From the NCBI GenBank assembly GCA_002499085.1, contig DAKD01000002.1, positions 1 through 64,000 of the forward strand: 64,000 bases of DNA, written 5' to 3'. Below, piece by piece: positions 32,090 through 40,902 of the stretch. The stretch is from Methanomassiliicoccales archaeon UBA280 (lineage in GTDB: Archaea; Thermoplasmatota; Thermoplasmata; SG8-5). Position 1 is the first letter of the stretch, and each line of letters begins with the position of its first letter. The translations under genes and the position numbers were made by a program. The notes under the pieces were generated by a model. The model was not told where the DNA came from and did not search any database. It saw nothing but the letters and a program-made list of their open reading frames with translations.

Positions 32090-33214
32090 ATGGGCGACCT
32101 GAAATGCGCCATAGTCTACAATTCCAACCATATAATGCACAGGTCCGACATGTCCAGCCCGGAGAACCCCACCAGGCTTGTCAAGATCATGAATTTCCTT
32201 CAGGGCAGGTTGAGGCTGTTCGACAGGCGGGACTGCAGGCTCATCACAGAATTCGACCCTGCCTTGGACGGGGACCTGCTCAGGGTCCATGATGTCGGTT
32301 ACATCAATTTCATCAGGAGCTACTGCCAGAAGGGAGGCGGCTTCCTCGGGGACAGTACGTACGTGGCCCCGAACACGTTCAAGGCCGCGGCATCCTCGGC
32401 AGGGGGGGTGATTGAAGCCAACAGACTCGTCGCAACCGGGGAGGCTGACACCGCCTTCGCGATCGTGCGGCCGCCGGGCCATCATGCCAGCATGGACAAG
32501 TTCGGCGGATACTGCATATTCAACAACGCGGCCGTGGCCGCGCGCTACCTCCAGGCCAAGGGCCTTGCCCAGAAGATACTGATAGTGGACATTGACGCCC
32601 ATGCAGGAAACGGAACCATGAGGATTTTCTACGAGGACCCGACGGTTCTCAACCTGTCCGTGCACAGGGACCCGCATGACTTCTACCCGCATGACGGTTT
32701 CATACACCAGATAGGCAAGGGAAAGGGCAGGGGTTACAACATCAACATGGAGGTCCCCGAGGGCTCGGGGGACGACGAATACCTCATGATTCTGGACAAC
32801 ATCATTGCCCCGGTCATCAAGGACTATGCGCCCGACTATGTCATGTGCCTTGTGGGCTTCGATGCCCATTACACGGACAACCAGTCCGATCTGCAGCTCA
32901 CATCCAACGGCTATTACGAGTTCGTCAGCAGGCTGAAGGGAATGGCCGGCGGCAGGCTGTGCGTGGTTCTTGAAGGGGGTTACAACTCCGCGGAGAACGT
33001 CAACCTGGCCCACACCATCATCTACTCTCTCCTGGGCGAGCTGGCGCCTTACGAGGACACAATGGACGGGCTCAGCAACCTTGTGACCAGGAATGTCAAG
33101 ACCAGGGCCATACTTGAGAACAAGATGATCGAGCTCATTGACCTGCTGGAAGACTATTACCATTTCAGCCAGGACGGCATTTATTCCGGAAAGGCCGGGG
33201 GCCCGACCAAATAG
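32090..33214 (+). CDS. Histone deacetylase-superfamily amidohydrolase
   Basis: 374 residues. It is an arginase/HDAC fold zinc amidohydrolase. The catalytic RPPGHHA with tandem His lies near 128-134, the zinc-ligand DIDAHAGNG near 169, VGFDAH near 257, and the glycine-rich EGGYN near 303. Substrates may be acetyl-lysine in proteins, acetylpolyamines or other amides; the sequence does not decide. The ATG follows the translin stop by one base and has a GGAGG site inside the translin end, so the two are co-translated. A run of seven T follows the stop. Confidence 0.9.
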   Translation: MGDLKCAIVYNSNHIMHRSDMSSPENPTRLVKIMNFLQGRLRLFDRRDCRLITEFDPALDGDLLRVHDVGYINFIRSYCQKGGGFLGDSTYVAPNTFKAAASSAGGVIEANRLVATGEADTAFAIVRPPGHHASMDKFGGYCIFNNAAVAARYLQAKGLAQKILIVDIDAHAGNGTMRIFYEDPTVLNLSVHRDPHDFYPHDGFIHQIGKGKGRGYNINMEVPEGSGDDEYLMILDNIIAPVIKDYAPDYVMCLVGFDAHYTDNQSDLQLTSNGYYEFVSRLKGMAGGRLCVVLEGGYNSAENVNLAHTIIYSLLGELAPYEDTMDGLSNLVTRNVKTRAILENKMIELIDLLEDYYHFSQDGIYSGKAGGPTK

Positions 33215-33222
33215 TTTTTTTA
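33215..33222 (+). terminator. T-tract terminator after the HDAC-like gene
   Basis: A run of seven T directly follows the stop codon of the translin-HDAC unit, the kind of T-tract that suffices for archaeal termination. There is no stem. Confidence 0.45.
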
Positions 33223-33244
33223 GTAGCGGGCCTTATTAACACCG

Positions 33245-35311
33245 ATGCCGACTGAGGAAATTCAGGACCAGGCCCATCTCAAGGCGAATTACCTTGCAGG
33301 CTGCAAGCGTTACGGCGAAGCATGCAAATATTTCGATGAAGCGCTCGGCAGGAACCCGGACGACCCTGTGATCCTGAACGACTACGGCGTGTGCCTGGAT
33401 GCCGCGGGCGAGCACCGGAAGGCGCTTGAGATGTATGTCAGGGCGATGGAGGCCGAGCCGGAGTACGTCACTCCGCTGTACAACATGGCCAACACCTATA
33501 CTTTCCTGGGAAGGTCCAAGGAGGCCCTTGACGCCTACGGCAGGCTGCTTGAGAACGACCCTGAGAACCTGGACATACATTACGAGCGTGCGGTCGCGCT
33601 GATGTCCCTGGGGAGGTGGAAGGAGGCGCTCAAAGCTTACGTTGAGCTCATGGACAGGTATCCGGATGACCCGGGAGTGCGCACGCAATATGCGTCCCTG
33701 CTGCAGTCGCGCGGGAGGACCGAGGAGGCGATCGAGCAGCTGGAGATAATCCTGGAGACGGAAACGGACAACCAGACCGTCATCAATGCCATAGGCAATC
33801 TGCATTACAACGGAGAGAGGTTCGAGGATGCGATCGAGCAGTTCGAGAGAGTAATAGCAATCAACCCGGACAATGCGGAGGCATGGAACAACAAGGGCCT
33901 GGCAATGTTCATGCTGGGCATGCAGGAGGAGGCAATCCGCTGCTATGACCGCTCCATTGAAATTCAGCCGGAAAACAAGCAGGCGCTGTACAACAGGGGA
34001 TACACGTACCATAACCTGGGAAGGCTTCAGGACGCAATAGCCAGTTACGAGAAGGCCCTCAGGCTCGACCCTAACGACGAGGTGCTGCTGAACAACATAG
34101 GCAATGCGTATTACAACCTGGACAAGTGGGAGGTCTCGATCCCGTTCTTCGAGAGCGCCATCGAGGTTTGCCCGGACTATGAGATAGCCTGGAACAATAT
34201 CGGCAATGCTTACGACAAGATGGGCAAGTACAAAGAGGCCCAACCCTATCACGAGAAATCCCTTGAATTGAAACCGGACTTCGACTATGCGCTTTATGCG
34301 AAGGGCTACGGAATGGCCAAGCTGGGGGATGCGGAGAACGGCCTGGAATTCATAGAGCAATCACTGGACCTGAACCCCAACTACGACCATTCGTGGCTGG
34401 CCAAGGGCAAGGTTCTCTACTGGCTGGGGCGCATGGACGAGGCCCTGGACGCGATAAACAACTCGCTGCTTCTGAACCCGGGCTTTGACGAGGCATGGGA
34501 AGTCAGGGGCGAGATATTCAGCAAGCTTGGCAGGTACGAGGAATCCGCATACTGTTACGACCGCGCGCTCGAGTCGGTGAACGAAACATTGACCAGAAAC
34601 CCGACGCAGAAGGACTCGCTGGGCCTGGCCACCAAGCTCCTTGATACGATAAAGAGATACGGAGAGCTCGGCGTGTGCTGCATCAGCGTCATCTCGAAAG
34701 AGCATACCGAGGAGCAGAAGCTTGTCAAGGCAAGGCTTCTCCTGAAGACGGGCAGGCTGGACGACCTTGGAATATGGCTGGAAACATTGTCCGGCGAAGG
34801 GCTTGATGCATGGGAGCTAAAACTCATCGGAGCGCGGCTCCATTCGGCCAGGGACAGGCCAGAGGAGGGTCTGACAGAGCTGAGCAAGATTCCCGAACCT
34901 GTGCCTCTGGAAGCCAGGATCCTGAGGGCAGAACTGTTGAACAGGCTTGGAAGGGACGCTGAAGCGCTTGAGGCCCTGAACACGGACGAAACAGAGATCC
35001 TGAGAGCCAGGGGCGAGACCCTTCTGAGGATGAACCGGCACCGGGAAGCGGCTGATGCATTCGGGGAATCGCTCGGCAGGGATGCAAGGTCTTTACCGGC
35101 CTGGTACGGCCGCGGAATGGCCTTCCTCGGGGACGGAAAACCCGGAAATGCGCTGGAATGCTTCGATACGGCCATAGGAATTCATCAGAATTACATCTGG
35201 GCGTGGGCCGGAAAGGTGAGGGCCCTCGAAAAGATGGGCAATACCAAAGCCGCCGAAAGGGCAAGGGCCGTGGTGAAGGAATTGGACGGGAATTTCGAAA
35301 TCGATTCGTGA
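33245..35311 (+). CDS. TPR-repeat protein
   Basis: 688 residues made almost wholly of tetratricopeptide repeats: at least twelve copies of the 34-residue unit with the usual pattern (AWNNKGLAMFMLGMQEEAIRCYDRSIEIQP-like), continuous to about residue 430, then more degenerate repeats to the end. It has no signal peptide or TM segment, so it is a cytoplasmic scaffold. Nothing identifies its partners. It has its own promoter region (CTTATTAAC just before ATG 33245) and is convergent with the S10 gene. Confidence 0.82.
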   Translation: MPTEEIQDQAHLKANYLAGCKRYGEACKYFDEALGRNPDDPVILNDYGVCLDAAGEHRKALEMYVRAMEAEPEYVTPLYNMANTYTFLGRSKEALDAYGRLLENDPENLDIHYERAVALMSLGRWKEALKAYVELMDRYPDDPGVRTQYASLLQSRGRTEEAIEQLEIILETETDNQTVINAIGNLHYNGERFEDAIEQFERVIAINPDNAEAWNNKGLAMFMLGMQEEAIRCYDRSIEIQPENKQALYNRGYTYHNLGRLQDAIASYEKALRLDPNDEVLLNNIGNAYYNLDKWEVSIPFFESAIEVCPDYEIAWNNIGNAYDKMGKYKEAQPYHEKSLELKPDFDYALYAKGYGMAKLGDAENGLEFIEQSLDLNPNYDHSWLAKGKVLYWLGRMDEALDAINNSLLLNPGFDEAWEVRGEIFSKLGRYEESAYCYDRALESVNETLTRNPTQKDSLGLATKLLDTIKRYGELGVCCISVISKEHTEEQKLVKARLLLKTGRLDDLGIWLETLSGEGLDAWELKLIGARLHSARDRPEEGLTELSKIPEPVPLEARILRAELLNRLGRDAEALEALNTDETEILRARGETLLRMNRHREAADAFGESLGRDARSLPAWYGRGMAFLGDGKPGNALECFDTAIGIHQNYIWAWAGKVRALEKMGNTKAAERARAVVKELDGNFEIDS

Positions 35312-35413
35312 GGATTGTCCCGGCAGGTTCTCGTTCCTGAAGCTTGGAACTCCGCTGCCACGCCTTTCGCAAAGAGAATAATTGACTTTAGAATGAATGG
35401 AGATGAGCCGGCC

Positions 35414-35446
35414 CGGTCTGCGATTGGCGTTTCCCGGAAGACCGGA
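35414..35446 (-). terminator. Possible stem-loop after the S10 gene
   Basis: CCGGTCT pairs with AGACCGG around a loop of about 19 nt, some ten bases beyond the minus-strand S10 stop codon. There is no strong T-run directly after it, so the assignment is weak. Confidence 0.35.
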
Positions 35447-35453
35447 TTTATCG

Positions 35454-35768
35454 CTAATTGCGCAATATAATCTCGATGTTTACCCCGTCGGGAACATTGA
35501 TTCTCATGAGTGAGCGGAGTGCGCGCTCGTCCGCGTCCAGCTCGATGAGGCGCTTGTGTATGCGCATCTCCCAGCGCTCCCATGTCTCTGAGCCTTCGCC
35601 GTCGGGGGACTTCCTGCAGGGCACGACCAGCCTCTTTGTGGGCAGGGGTATCGGGCCAGACATGGCTACGCCTGTCCTCTTTGATATGTCCTTTATCTGC
35701 TGGCATACGCCGTCAACCTTCTTCGGGTCGGTTCCGCTCAGAGATATGCGCGCTTTCTGTTCAGCCAC
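35454..35768 (-). CDS. rpsJ: 30S ribosomal protein S10 (uS10)
   Basis: 104 residues. Archaeal uS10 sequence: [21 protein letters not shown], the tRNA-site loop [39 protein letters not shown], and the C-terminal [12 protein letters not shown]. It starts at GTG 35768, four bases after GGGGGTGA. It lies 46 nt downstream of the EF-1alpha gene on the same strand, the common archaeal tuf-rpsJ order, and is probably co-transcribed with it. Confidence 0.97.
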   Translation of the reverse strand: MAEQKARISLSGTDPKKVDGVCQQIKDISKRTGVAMSGPIPLPTKRLVVPCRKSPDGEGSETWERWEMRIHKRLIELDADERALRSLMRINVPDGVNIEIILRN

Positions 35769-35814
35769 AGTTTCACCCCCTTTTTCATGAAAATGGAAAA
35801 GTGAAGGAGATGCT

Positions 35815-37092
35815 TTACATCTCCTTCTTTTCTACTGCAATGCACACGCCTGCCGCAACCGTCTGGCCCATGTCTCGGATGGCGAACCTTCCCAGCTGGG
35901 GGAAGTCCTTTGCCGTCTCGATGACCATTGGTTTTGTGGGCTGTATCTTGACGATTGCTGCGTCTCCGGTCTTCAGGAACTGCGGGTTCTCCTCAAGCGT
36001 GGCGCCTGTCTTCGGGTCGAGCTTCTTCTTGAGCTCGATGAAGGTGCATGCGACCTGGGCCGTGTGAAGGTGGAACACGGGCGTGTATCCGACCGTGAGA
36101 ACGCTCGGGTGGTTCAGGACCATTATCTGCGCATCGAATGTCTTTGCGACGGTGGGCGGGTTGTCTGCGGGCCCGGCCACGTCTCCGCGCCTTACATCGT
36201 TCTTGGATATGCCCCTGATGTTTGCGCCGACATTGTCACCGGGTTCGGCCTTCGCGAGTTGGGTGTGGTGCATCTCGATGCTCTTCACATCGCCGATGAC
36301 GTTCGCGGGCATGAACTTGATCTTCATGTCCGGCTTCAGAACGCCTGTCTCGATTCTGCCGACCGGCACTGTTCCGGCCCCCGTGATCGTGTAAACATCC
36401 TGAATCGGCCAGCGCAGCGGCAGGTCCGTGGATTTCTTCGGCGGGACAAGGTTGTTCATCTCCTGCAGGAGGGTGTTCCCCTTCCACCAGGGCAGGTTCG
36501 CGGACGGCTTGACAGCGTTGTCGCCCTTGAAGCCGCTGATGGGAAGGAACTTCATCTGCTCGTCCTTGTATCCCACAGACTTCATGAGCTTGGTCACATC
36601 GTCCTTTACCTTCTTGTAGGTTGCCTCGTCATATGCGGGCTTCACAGCGTCCATCTGGTTTATCGCCACGATGACCTGGGTAACTCCCAGTGTCCTTGAC
36701 AGGAACACGTGCTCCTTTGTCTGGGCCATGACACCGTGCTGGGCTGCGACCACGAGAACGGCGGCGTCTGCCTGGCTCGTTCCGGTGATCATGTTCTTGA
36801 TGAAGTCCCTGTGCCCGGGAGCGTCAATGATGGTGAAATAATACTTGTCTGTATCGAAACGCTTGTGGGCCACATCGATGGTCACACCCCTTTCCCTTTC
36901 CTCCTTCAGTCCGTCCATCACCCACGCGAACTCGAAGGATGCCTTTCCCTTGGACTCGGCTTCTTTCTTGTACTTGTCGATAACATGCTGTTCGATAGTA
37001 CCCGTGTCCAGCAGCATTCTGCCTACTAGGGTTGACTTTCCGTGGTCCACATGGCCGATGAAGACTACGTTCATGTGTGTTTTATCTGCCAT
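35815..37092 (-). CDS. tuf: Elongation factor 1-alpha
   Basis: 425 residues. This translation GTPase delivers aminoacyl-tRNA to the ribosome. G1 is [10 protein letters not shown]3 is DAPGHRDF and G4 is NQMD. The archaeal/eukaryal insertions and domains II and III ([34 protein letters not shown]) are complete. A strong GGAGG site lies eight bases before the ATG, and an AT-rich TATA region (AATAAATAC on the minus strand, about 37138-37148) precedes it. It is followed by rpsJ. Confidence 0.98.
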   Translation of the reverse strand: MADKTHMNVVFIGHVDHGKSTLVGRMLLDTGTIEQHVIDKYKKEAESKGKASFEFAWVMDGLKEERERGVTIDVAHKRFDTDKYYFTIIDAPGHRDFIKNMITGTSQADAAVLVVAAQHGVMAQTKEHVFLSRTLGVTQVIVAINQMDAVKPAYDEATYKKVKDDVTKLMKSVGYKDEQMKFLPISGFKGDNAVKPSANLPWWKGNTLLQEMNNLVPPKKSTDLPLRWPIQDVYTITGAGTVPVGRIETGVLKPDMKIKFMPANVIGDVKSIEMHHTQLAKAEPGDNVGANIRGISKNDVRRGDVAGPADNPPTVAKTFDAQIMVLNHPSVLTVGYTPVFHLHTAQVACTFIELKKKLDPKTGATLEENPQFLKTGDAAIVKIQPTKPMVIETAKDFPQLGRFAIRDMGQTVAAGVCIAVEKKEM

Positions 37093-37254
37093 ACTTCATT
37101 CCTCCATATTTCCAATATGTAGTGCTGCCCCTATATCTAGGGTGTATTTATTACTTTTTCTGGACATCGCGGAAAAAAAAGAGGTAGCCAGCAATCTGAT
37201 CGACGGACAATTCCGCAACTGAGAAGTCGGGTACGGAGGCTGCACCCAGCCCGC

Positions 37255-37295
37255 GGTGAATGCAACTCCCGACAGATGAAAGAAACGCATTCGCC
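37255..37295 (-). repeat. Covarying hairpin repeat, copy 4 (short form)
   Basis: On the minus strand the ends are GGCGAATGC and GCATTCACC, which pair at eight of nine positions with a C/A mismatch at the third. The interior (about 23 nt) is unrelated to the long copies. It has the same terminal rule as the copies at 37359, 48792, 48927 and 54193. Confidence 0.6.
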
Positions 37296-37358
37296 AATGG
37301 GCCGTCTCCCGAATATCAGCTGAATAAGGGCCATAAACATAAGCAAATATAAGCAAAA

Positions 37359-37426
37359 GGTGAACGCCGGTGCTGAATTGTTCCGAACGTCCGAAGGACT
37401 TCGGGTGGAAAATAAAGGCGTTCGCC
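37359..37426 (-). repeat. Covarying hairpin repeat, copy 3 (long form)
   Basis: A 68-bp unit. On the minus strand it starts GGCGAACGCC and ends GGCGTTCACC, pairing except for the third position. It contains an inner hairpin around GTCCTTCGGAC and shares about two thirds of its bases with the copies at 48792-48860 and 48927-48993. CATG directly precedes GGCG, as in two other copies. Confidence 0.75.
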
Positions 37427-37499
37427 ATGATTGAGCAACCGCCTGGCATTTTCAATCAAAGATTCTGAAATATCGCTAAGCAATATGAAATCCGATATT

Positions 37500-38726
37500 T
37501 CAGGCGAACATCTGTCCGCTCTGCGCAGTCACATCCGCGTCCACAACCATGACCTTGTCGATGGCTTTTGTGAAGTCCAGCATCTTGACCTTCGTGCGCT
37601 CCTCCCTTATGGCGAACATGCCTGCCTCTGTGCACATGGCCTTTATGTCCGCGCCGCTGACGCCTTCGGTGTGTTGGGCCAGTTCCTCGAAGTTCACGTC
37701 CTTGGCAACGCTCATCTTGCGGGAATGTATCTTGAATATCTGCACGCGCGCGATGTAGTTGGGCACCGGTATCGTGATGATACGGTCGAACCTGCCCGGC
37801 CTCAGCAGGGCGTCGTCCAGTATGTCGGGGCGGTTGGTGGCGCCAATTATCTTGACGTTCTCCATGGCATCGAATCCGTCAAGCTCCGCAAGCAGCTGCA
37901 TCAGCGTCCTCTGGACCTCTCTGTCTCCGGATGTGGCGACTTCTAGGCGCTTTGCTCCGACCGAGTCCAGTTCATCAATGAACACTATCGTGGGAGCTTT
38001 CTCCCTGGCCATGTCGAACAGTTCCCTGACCAGTCTGGCGCCTTCCCCTATGTATTTCTGGACCAATTCGGAGCCCACGAACCTGATGAATGTGGCGTTC
38101 GTCTGATGGGCCACTGCCTTGGCCAGCATGGTTTTTCCTGTGCCCGGCGGGCCGACCAAAAGGACACCCTTGGGCGGATCGATGCCCACTTTCTTGTAGA
38201 GTTCCGGCTTGAGCAACGGGTCCTCGACCGCTTCGCGGATTTCCCGCATCTGGTCCTCCAGGCCGCCTATGTCCTCGTAGCTCACTTCGGGCTTCTCGAT
38301 CACCTCGCCCCCGAGGACTACCGGGTCCAGGGACGGCGGCAGGACTCCGACCACAGCCAGGCTCTGCTTGTTCAGCGCCACCCTGGCACCGATTATGATG
38401 TTCTCCGGGGAGATGTACTCCGCGGTCGTGACAATGAAATCCGGCCCGGTGCTGCTCTTGACCACGACCCTTCCGTCCGTGAGCACGTCCTTGATCGTGC
38501 CGATTATCATGGGCGGGGTCTTCATCCTGTCAAGCTCGAACCTCAGCCGTTGGATTTCTTTCTGGAGCCTGACCATCTCCGACTTGATGTAACGTTTCTC
38601 GCCCTCGCTCTGCCTTGCATCGTCCAGCAGCCGCTCGTTCATGCTTTCCAGCGCGGAAATGCGCTGCTTCAGGTCATGAGAGAATTCCTCAACTTCATTA
38701 TCGTCAATTTGATTTTCGTCCGCCAT
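37500..38726 (-). CDS. pan: Proteasome-activating nucleotidase PAN
   Basis: 408 residues. This AAA+ hexamer unfolds proteins and feeds them to the 20S proteasome. An N-terminal coiled coil (about 12-75) is followed by an OB domain and an AAA module with GPPGTGKT, the pore-loop region [17 protein letters not shown], Walker [10 protein letters not shown] and the second region of homology [12 protein letters not shown]. The C-terminus ends in QMFA, an HbYX-like docking motif with Phe in place of Tyr. It shares a divergent promoter region with MBF1. The 20S subunits are not in the window. Confidence 0.96.
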   Translation of the reverse strand: MADENQIDDNEVEEFSHDLKQRISALESMNERLLDDARQSEGEKRYIKSEMVRLQKEIQRLRFELDRMKTPPMIIGTIKDVLTDGRVVVKSSTGPDFIVTTAEYISPENIIIGARVALNKQSLAVVGVLPPSLDPVVLGGEVIEKPEVSYEDIGGLEDQMREIREAVEDPLLKPELYKKVGIDPPKGVLLVGPPGTGKTMLAKAVAHQTNATFIRFVGSELVQKYIGEGARLVRELFDMAREKAPTIVFIDELDSVGAKRLEVATSGDREVQRTLMQLLAELDGFDAMENVKIIGATNRPDILDDALLRPGRFDRIITIPVPNYIARVQIFKIHSRKMSVAKDVNFEELAQHTEGVSGADIKAMCTEAGMFAIREERTKVKMLDFTKAIDKVMVVDADVTAQSGQMFA

Positions 38727-38767
38727 GTATTTCGCCTTTACTGCTGGATGCAGACTGGCATCCCATC

Positions 38768-38783
38768 GCTAACTATATAATAT
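38768..38783. promoter_or_regulatory. Divergent TATA element between pan and MBF1 genes
   Basis: CTAACTATATAATATC contains a TATA core readable on both strands. It is about 45 nt from the pan ATG (38726) and 55 nt from the MBF1 ATG (38831). Confidence 0.5.
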
Positions 38784-38830
38784 CTCCTATATTTATGGTT
38801 TACCCTGAATTTATTGCCGAGGTAGGTAAC

Positions 38831-39325
38831 ATGCTTTGCGAAATGTGCGGTGCGGCGGTTCCCAGGACCAAGCTTGTCATGGTCGAGGGGGCGGCAGTCC
38901 AGGTTTGCCAGAAATGCGAGAGATTCGCCTCGAGTCCTGCAGTCCGAACCAAGGAGGGCGCAGTGCTGCTTCCGGAGGTGGCGGGGCGCCTGGACAACAG
39001 GGAGAAACGAAGGAAGGAGAAAGACATATACGAGGCTTCGGGAGAGCTTGAGCTTGCAGAGGATTACAGCGAACGCATACGCAGGGCCAGGCAAAGGCTG
39101 GGAATGAGCCACGAGGATCTGGGTAAGTTGATCAGCGAGAAGAAGAGCGTCATAGTCAAGGTCGAGAGCGGGGAGATGACGCCGCCGGACAAACTCGTCG
39201 AAAGGCTCGAGAAGGCGCTGAACATCAAACTGAAGGAGCCTGTCCAGGCCGCGGGCGAGGTCAGGAATGCCGGAAATTCGCAGGGGATGACACTGGGTGA
39301 TTTCATCAAGGTCAAGAAGAAGTAA
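38831..39325 (+). CDS. mbf1: Archaeal multiprotein-bridging factor 1 (MBF1)
   Basis: 164 residues. An N-terminal zinc ribbon (CEMCGAAVPRTK...CQKCERF) is followed by a basic linker and a Cro/C1-type helix-turn-helix (YSERIRRARQRLGMSHEDLGKLISEKKSVIVKVESGEMTPPDKLVERLEKALNIKL). MBF1 bridges TBP and activators in eukaryotes; in archaea it is linked to the ribosome or transcription. ATG 38831, after a GAGGTAGGT site, gives the canonical MLCEMCG start; ATG 38795 in the same frame is too close to the TATA box. It overlaps the next gene by 29 nt. Confidence 0.94.
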   Translation: MLCEMCGAAVPRTKLVMVEGAAVQVCQKCERFASSPAVRTKEGAVLLPEVAGRLDNREKRRKEKDIYEASGELELAEDYSERIRRARQRLGMSHEDLGKLISEKKSVIVKVESGEMTPPDKLVERLEKALNIKLKEPVQAAGEVRNAGNSQGMTLGDFIKVKKK

Positions 39326-39890
39326 CTTCTCTGCGATTTTCGGGCTGTTGCTCGTAATTGCATTCCTGAGCATCCCGGCATCCGCCGCGCCGACTGTGTC
39401 GTCCCTGGAATTCCCCAGTTCGGCCGAGGCGGGCGAGCCGATCCATATCCGGGTAAACATAAGTTCGACGATACCGATAAGGGAAAGCCCCAACGCCGTT
39501 GAGCTCTATTACTACAACCCGGGCACAGGCCAGGAAAACTGGGCATCCATGAATCTCACGGAGGGAAACCTGTCGGCGGGCACATGGTCCTATGACATTC
39601 CGGCCCAATCATGGAGCGGGGAGCTGAGATGCCAGATCACAGCGACTGACATTGCCAATGCTGAAACGTCATACCCATCTTCCGGCTACCATAGAATCAC
39701 CATCGTCGGGGAGGAGCAGCCTAAGCCATTCCCCTGGAACATAGTCGTGGTTGTGGGTTTCCTTGCCGCCGCCATGGTTCTCACGGAGCTTGTGTTCAAG
39801 CCCGGGCTCTACAGGCCGACCGGAAGGGACAAGGCCAAGAAGCTGGAGGAGGAGGACAGGCTGAAGGAGGACGGCGGAGAGGGGGATTAG
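39297..39890 (+). CDS. Secreted, membrane-anchored single Ig-like domain protein
   Basis: 197 residues. It starts at GTG 39297 inside the end of the MBF1 gene. A signal peptide (FSAIFGLLLVIAFLSIPASA, about 11-30) is followed by one beta-sandwich domain ending IPAQSWSGELRCQITATDIANAE. The same motif is seen three times in the surface propeller protein at 13929-17528. A C-terminal TM helix (IVVVVGFLAAAMVLTELVF) and a charged cytoplasmic tail complete it. It is an outward-facing single-pass protein of unknown function. No better start codon exists in frame before the signal peptide, so the long overlap with MBF1 is probably real. Confidence 0.72.
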   Translation: MISSRSRRSNFSAIFGLLLVIAFLSIPASAAPTVSSLEFPSSAEAGEPIHIRVNISSTIPIRESPNAVELYYYNPGTGQENWASMNLTEGNLSAGTWSYDIPAQSWSGELRCQITATDIANAETSYPSSGYHRITIVGEEQPKPFPWNIVVVVGFLAAAMVLTELVFKPGLYRPTGRDKAKKLEEEDRLKEDGGEGD

Positions 39891-40822
39891 ACCCCTTCCA
39901 GCTTCCTGGCTTTCTCGGCCAGAGCCTCGGAGTTAATTGTGAATATCTGCCTGGGGGGCGCGCCTTCTTTGACTGCGAAGCCCCTTGTGTAAATAGCTTC
40001 GAGGGCATTGCCCGCCATCTGGTTGGTTATGTGCATGGAATGCGCCAAATCCGGAGCCGTAAGATACTCGGATTCGAAAAGGTTGATGAAAGCCTTCTTG
40101 ACCATTTCCTTCATGTCTGTGGACGCGAGCACGGTGTCGAAGTTGAGATAGTCAATTATACCACGCTCGGCCTTGTTGCGGAGGGCAGCCTGCCCGCCCC
40201 TGAAATCCTTGAGCATCGCATTGCTGACAAGGTCTATGTCGTAAGTGTACCTTTCAGTTCTGGTGTATGCGCAGACCCGGATCTCGAACGGCACCATGCC
40301 GGTGCTTCGCACATGCCGCCATATGTCCTCGAGCATGGAGAGCTTCGGTATGTACATTCTCTTGGGCGCGGCCAGCGGATCCTCTGACTCGGAGATTATT
40401 GACTGCGGATAGTAGAACTTGGAAATGAATCCCCTGATCATCACGTTCTCGCGCTGAACCTGTTGGCCCATGTTCCATTTATCGAGGCTGAAAGCGTCAT
40501 AGGAGAAGCGCTCGAGTATGCCCTGGCCGTTGCCCATCAGGACGAGGGTCTTGGTGGGTGTGTTGTAATCCCAGTTCTCCCCCATGCTGGGCTTGAGGAA
40601 CTTCAGGCCGAGATTCTCCAGTTCTTCCTCGGCGGCGAGTGCGGACAGGAGGCCGGAATACTCTGTGCCGTTGACCATGACATCCAGCCCTGCCAGAGCC
40701 TTTTTCTGCGATGCCTTGTACTCGAGAAAATGGCGCTTCATTTCCTTCTCGGCGTGCAAATCCACCTCTTCCTCGGGACCCAGGTGAAGAATGGCCTGGC
40801 AGAGCTCCAGGGGGTCTGTCAT
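39887..40822 (-). CDS. Conserved hypothetical protein with C-terminal winged-helix-like region
   Basis: 311 residues, soluble. I do not recognise the family. The N-terminal half is helical (HFLEYKASQKKALAGLDVM) and the middle is beta-rich (YIPKLSMLEDIWRHVRSTGMVPFEIRVCAYTRTERYTYDIDLV). The last 80 residues (FESEYLTAPDLAHSMHITNQMAGNALEAIYTRGFAVKEGAPPRQIFTIN) have the rhythm of a winged helix. It converges on the 39297 gene with a four-base overlap and is divergent from thrS. Confidence 0.6.
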   Translation of the reverse strand: MTDPLELCQAILHLGPEEEVDLHAEKEMKRHFLEYKASQKKALAGLDVMVNGTEYSGLLSALAAEEELENLGLKFLKPSMGENWDYNTPTKTLVLMGNGQGILERFSYDAFSLDKWNMGQQVQRENVMIRGFISKFYYPQSIISESEDPLAAPKRMYIPKLSMLEDIWRHVRSTGMVPFEIRVCAYTRTERYTYDIDLVSNAMLKDFRGGQAALRNKAERGIIDYLNFDTVLASTDMKEMVKKAFINLFESEYLTAPDLAHSMHITNQMAGNALEAIYTRGFAVKEGAPPRQIFTINSEALAEKARKLEGV

Positions 40823-40902
40823 GCCCCGGCCATAGGCAGGTTCCGATAAATATCTTGCGCATCTTAATGTACTTATACGACCTCCAAATATGGGACTTTG
40901 GC

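Larger units (their letters stand above)
37093..37499. other. Intergenic region between EF-1alpha and PAN genes
   Basis: 407 bp without a supported gene. It contains the EF-1alpha promoter at the left and two members of the covarying hairpin family (37255-37295 and 37359-37426), both oriented to the minus strand. The remainder is AT-rich and unremarkable. Confidence 0.6.
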
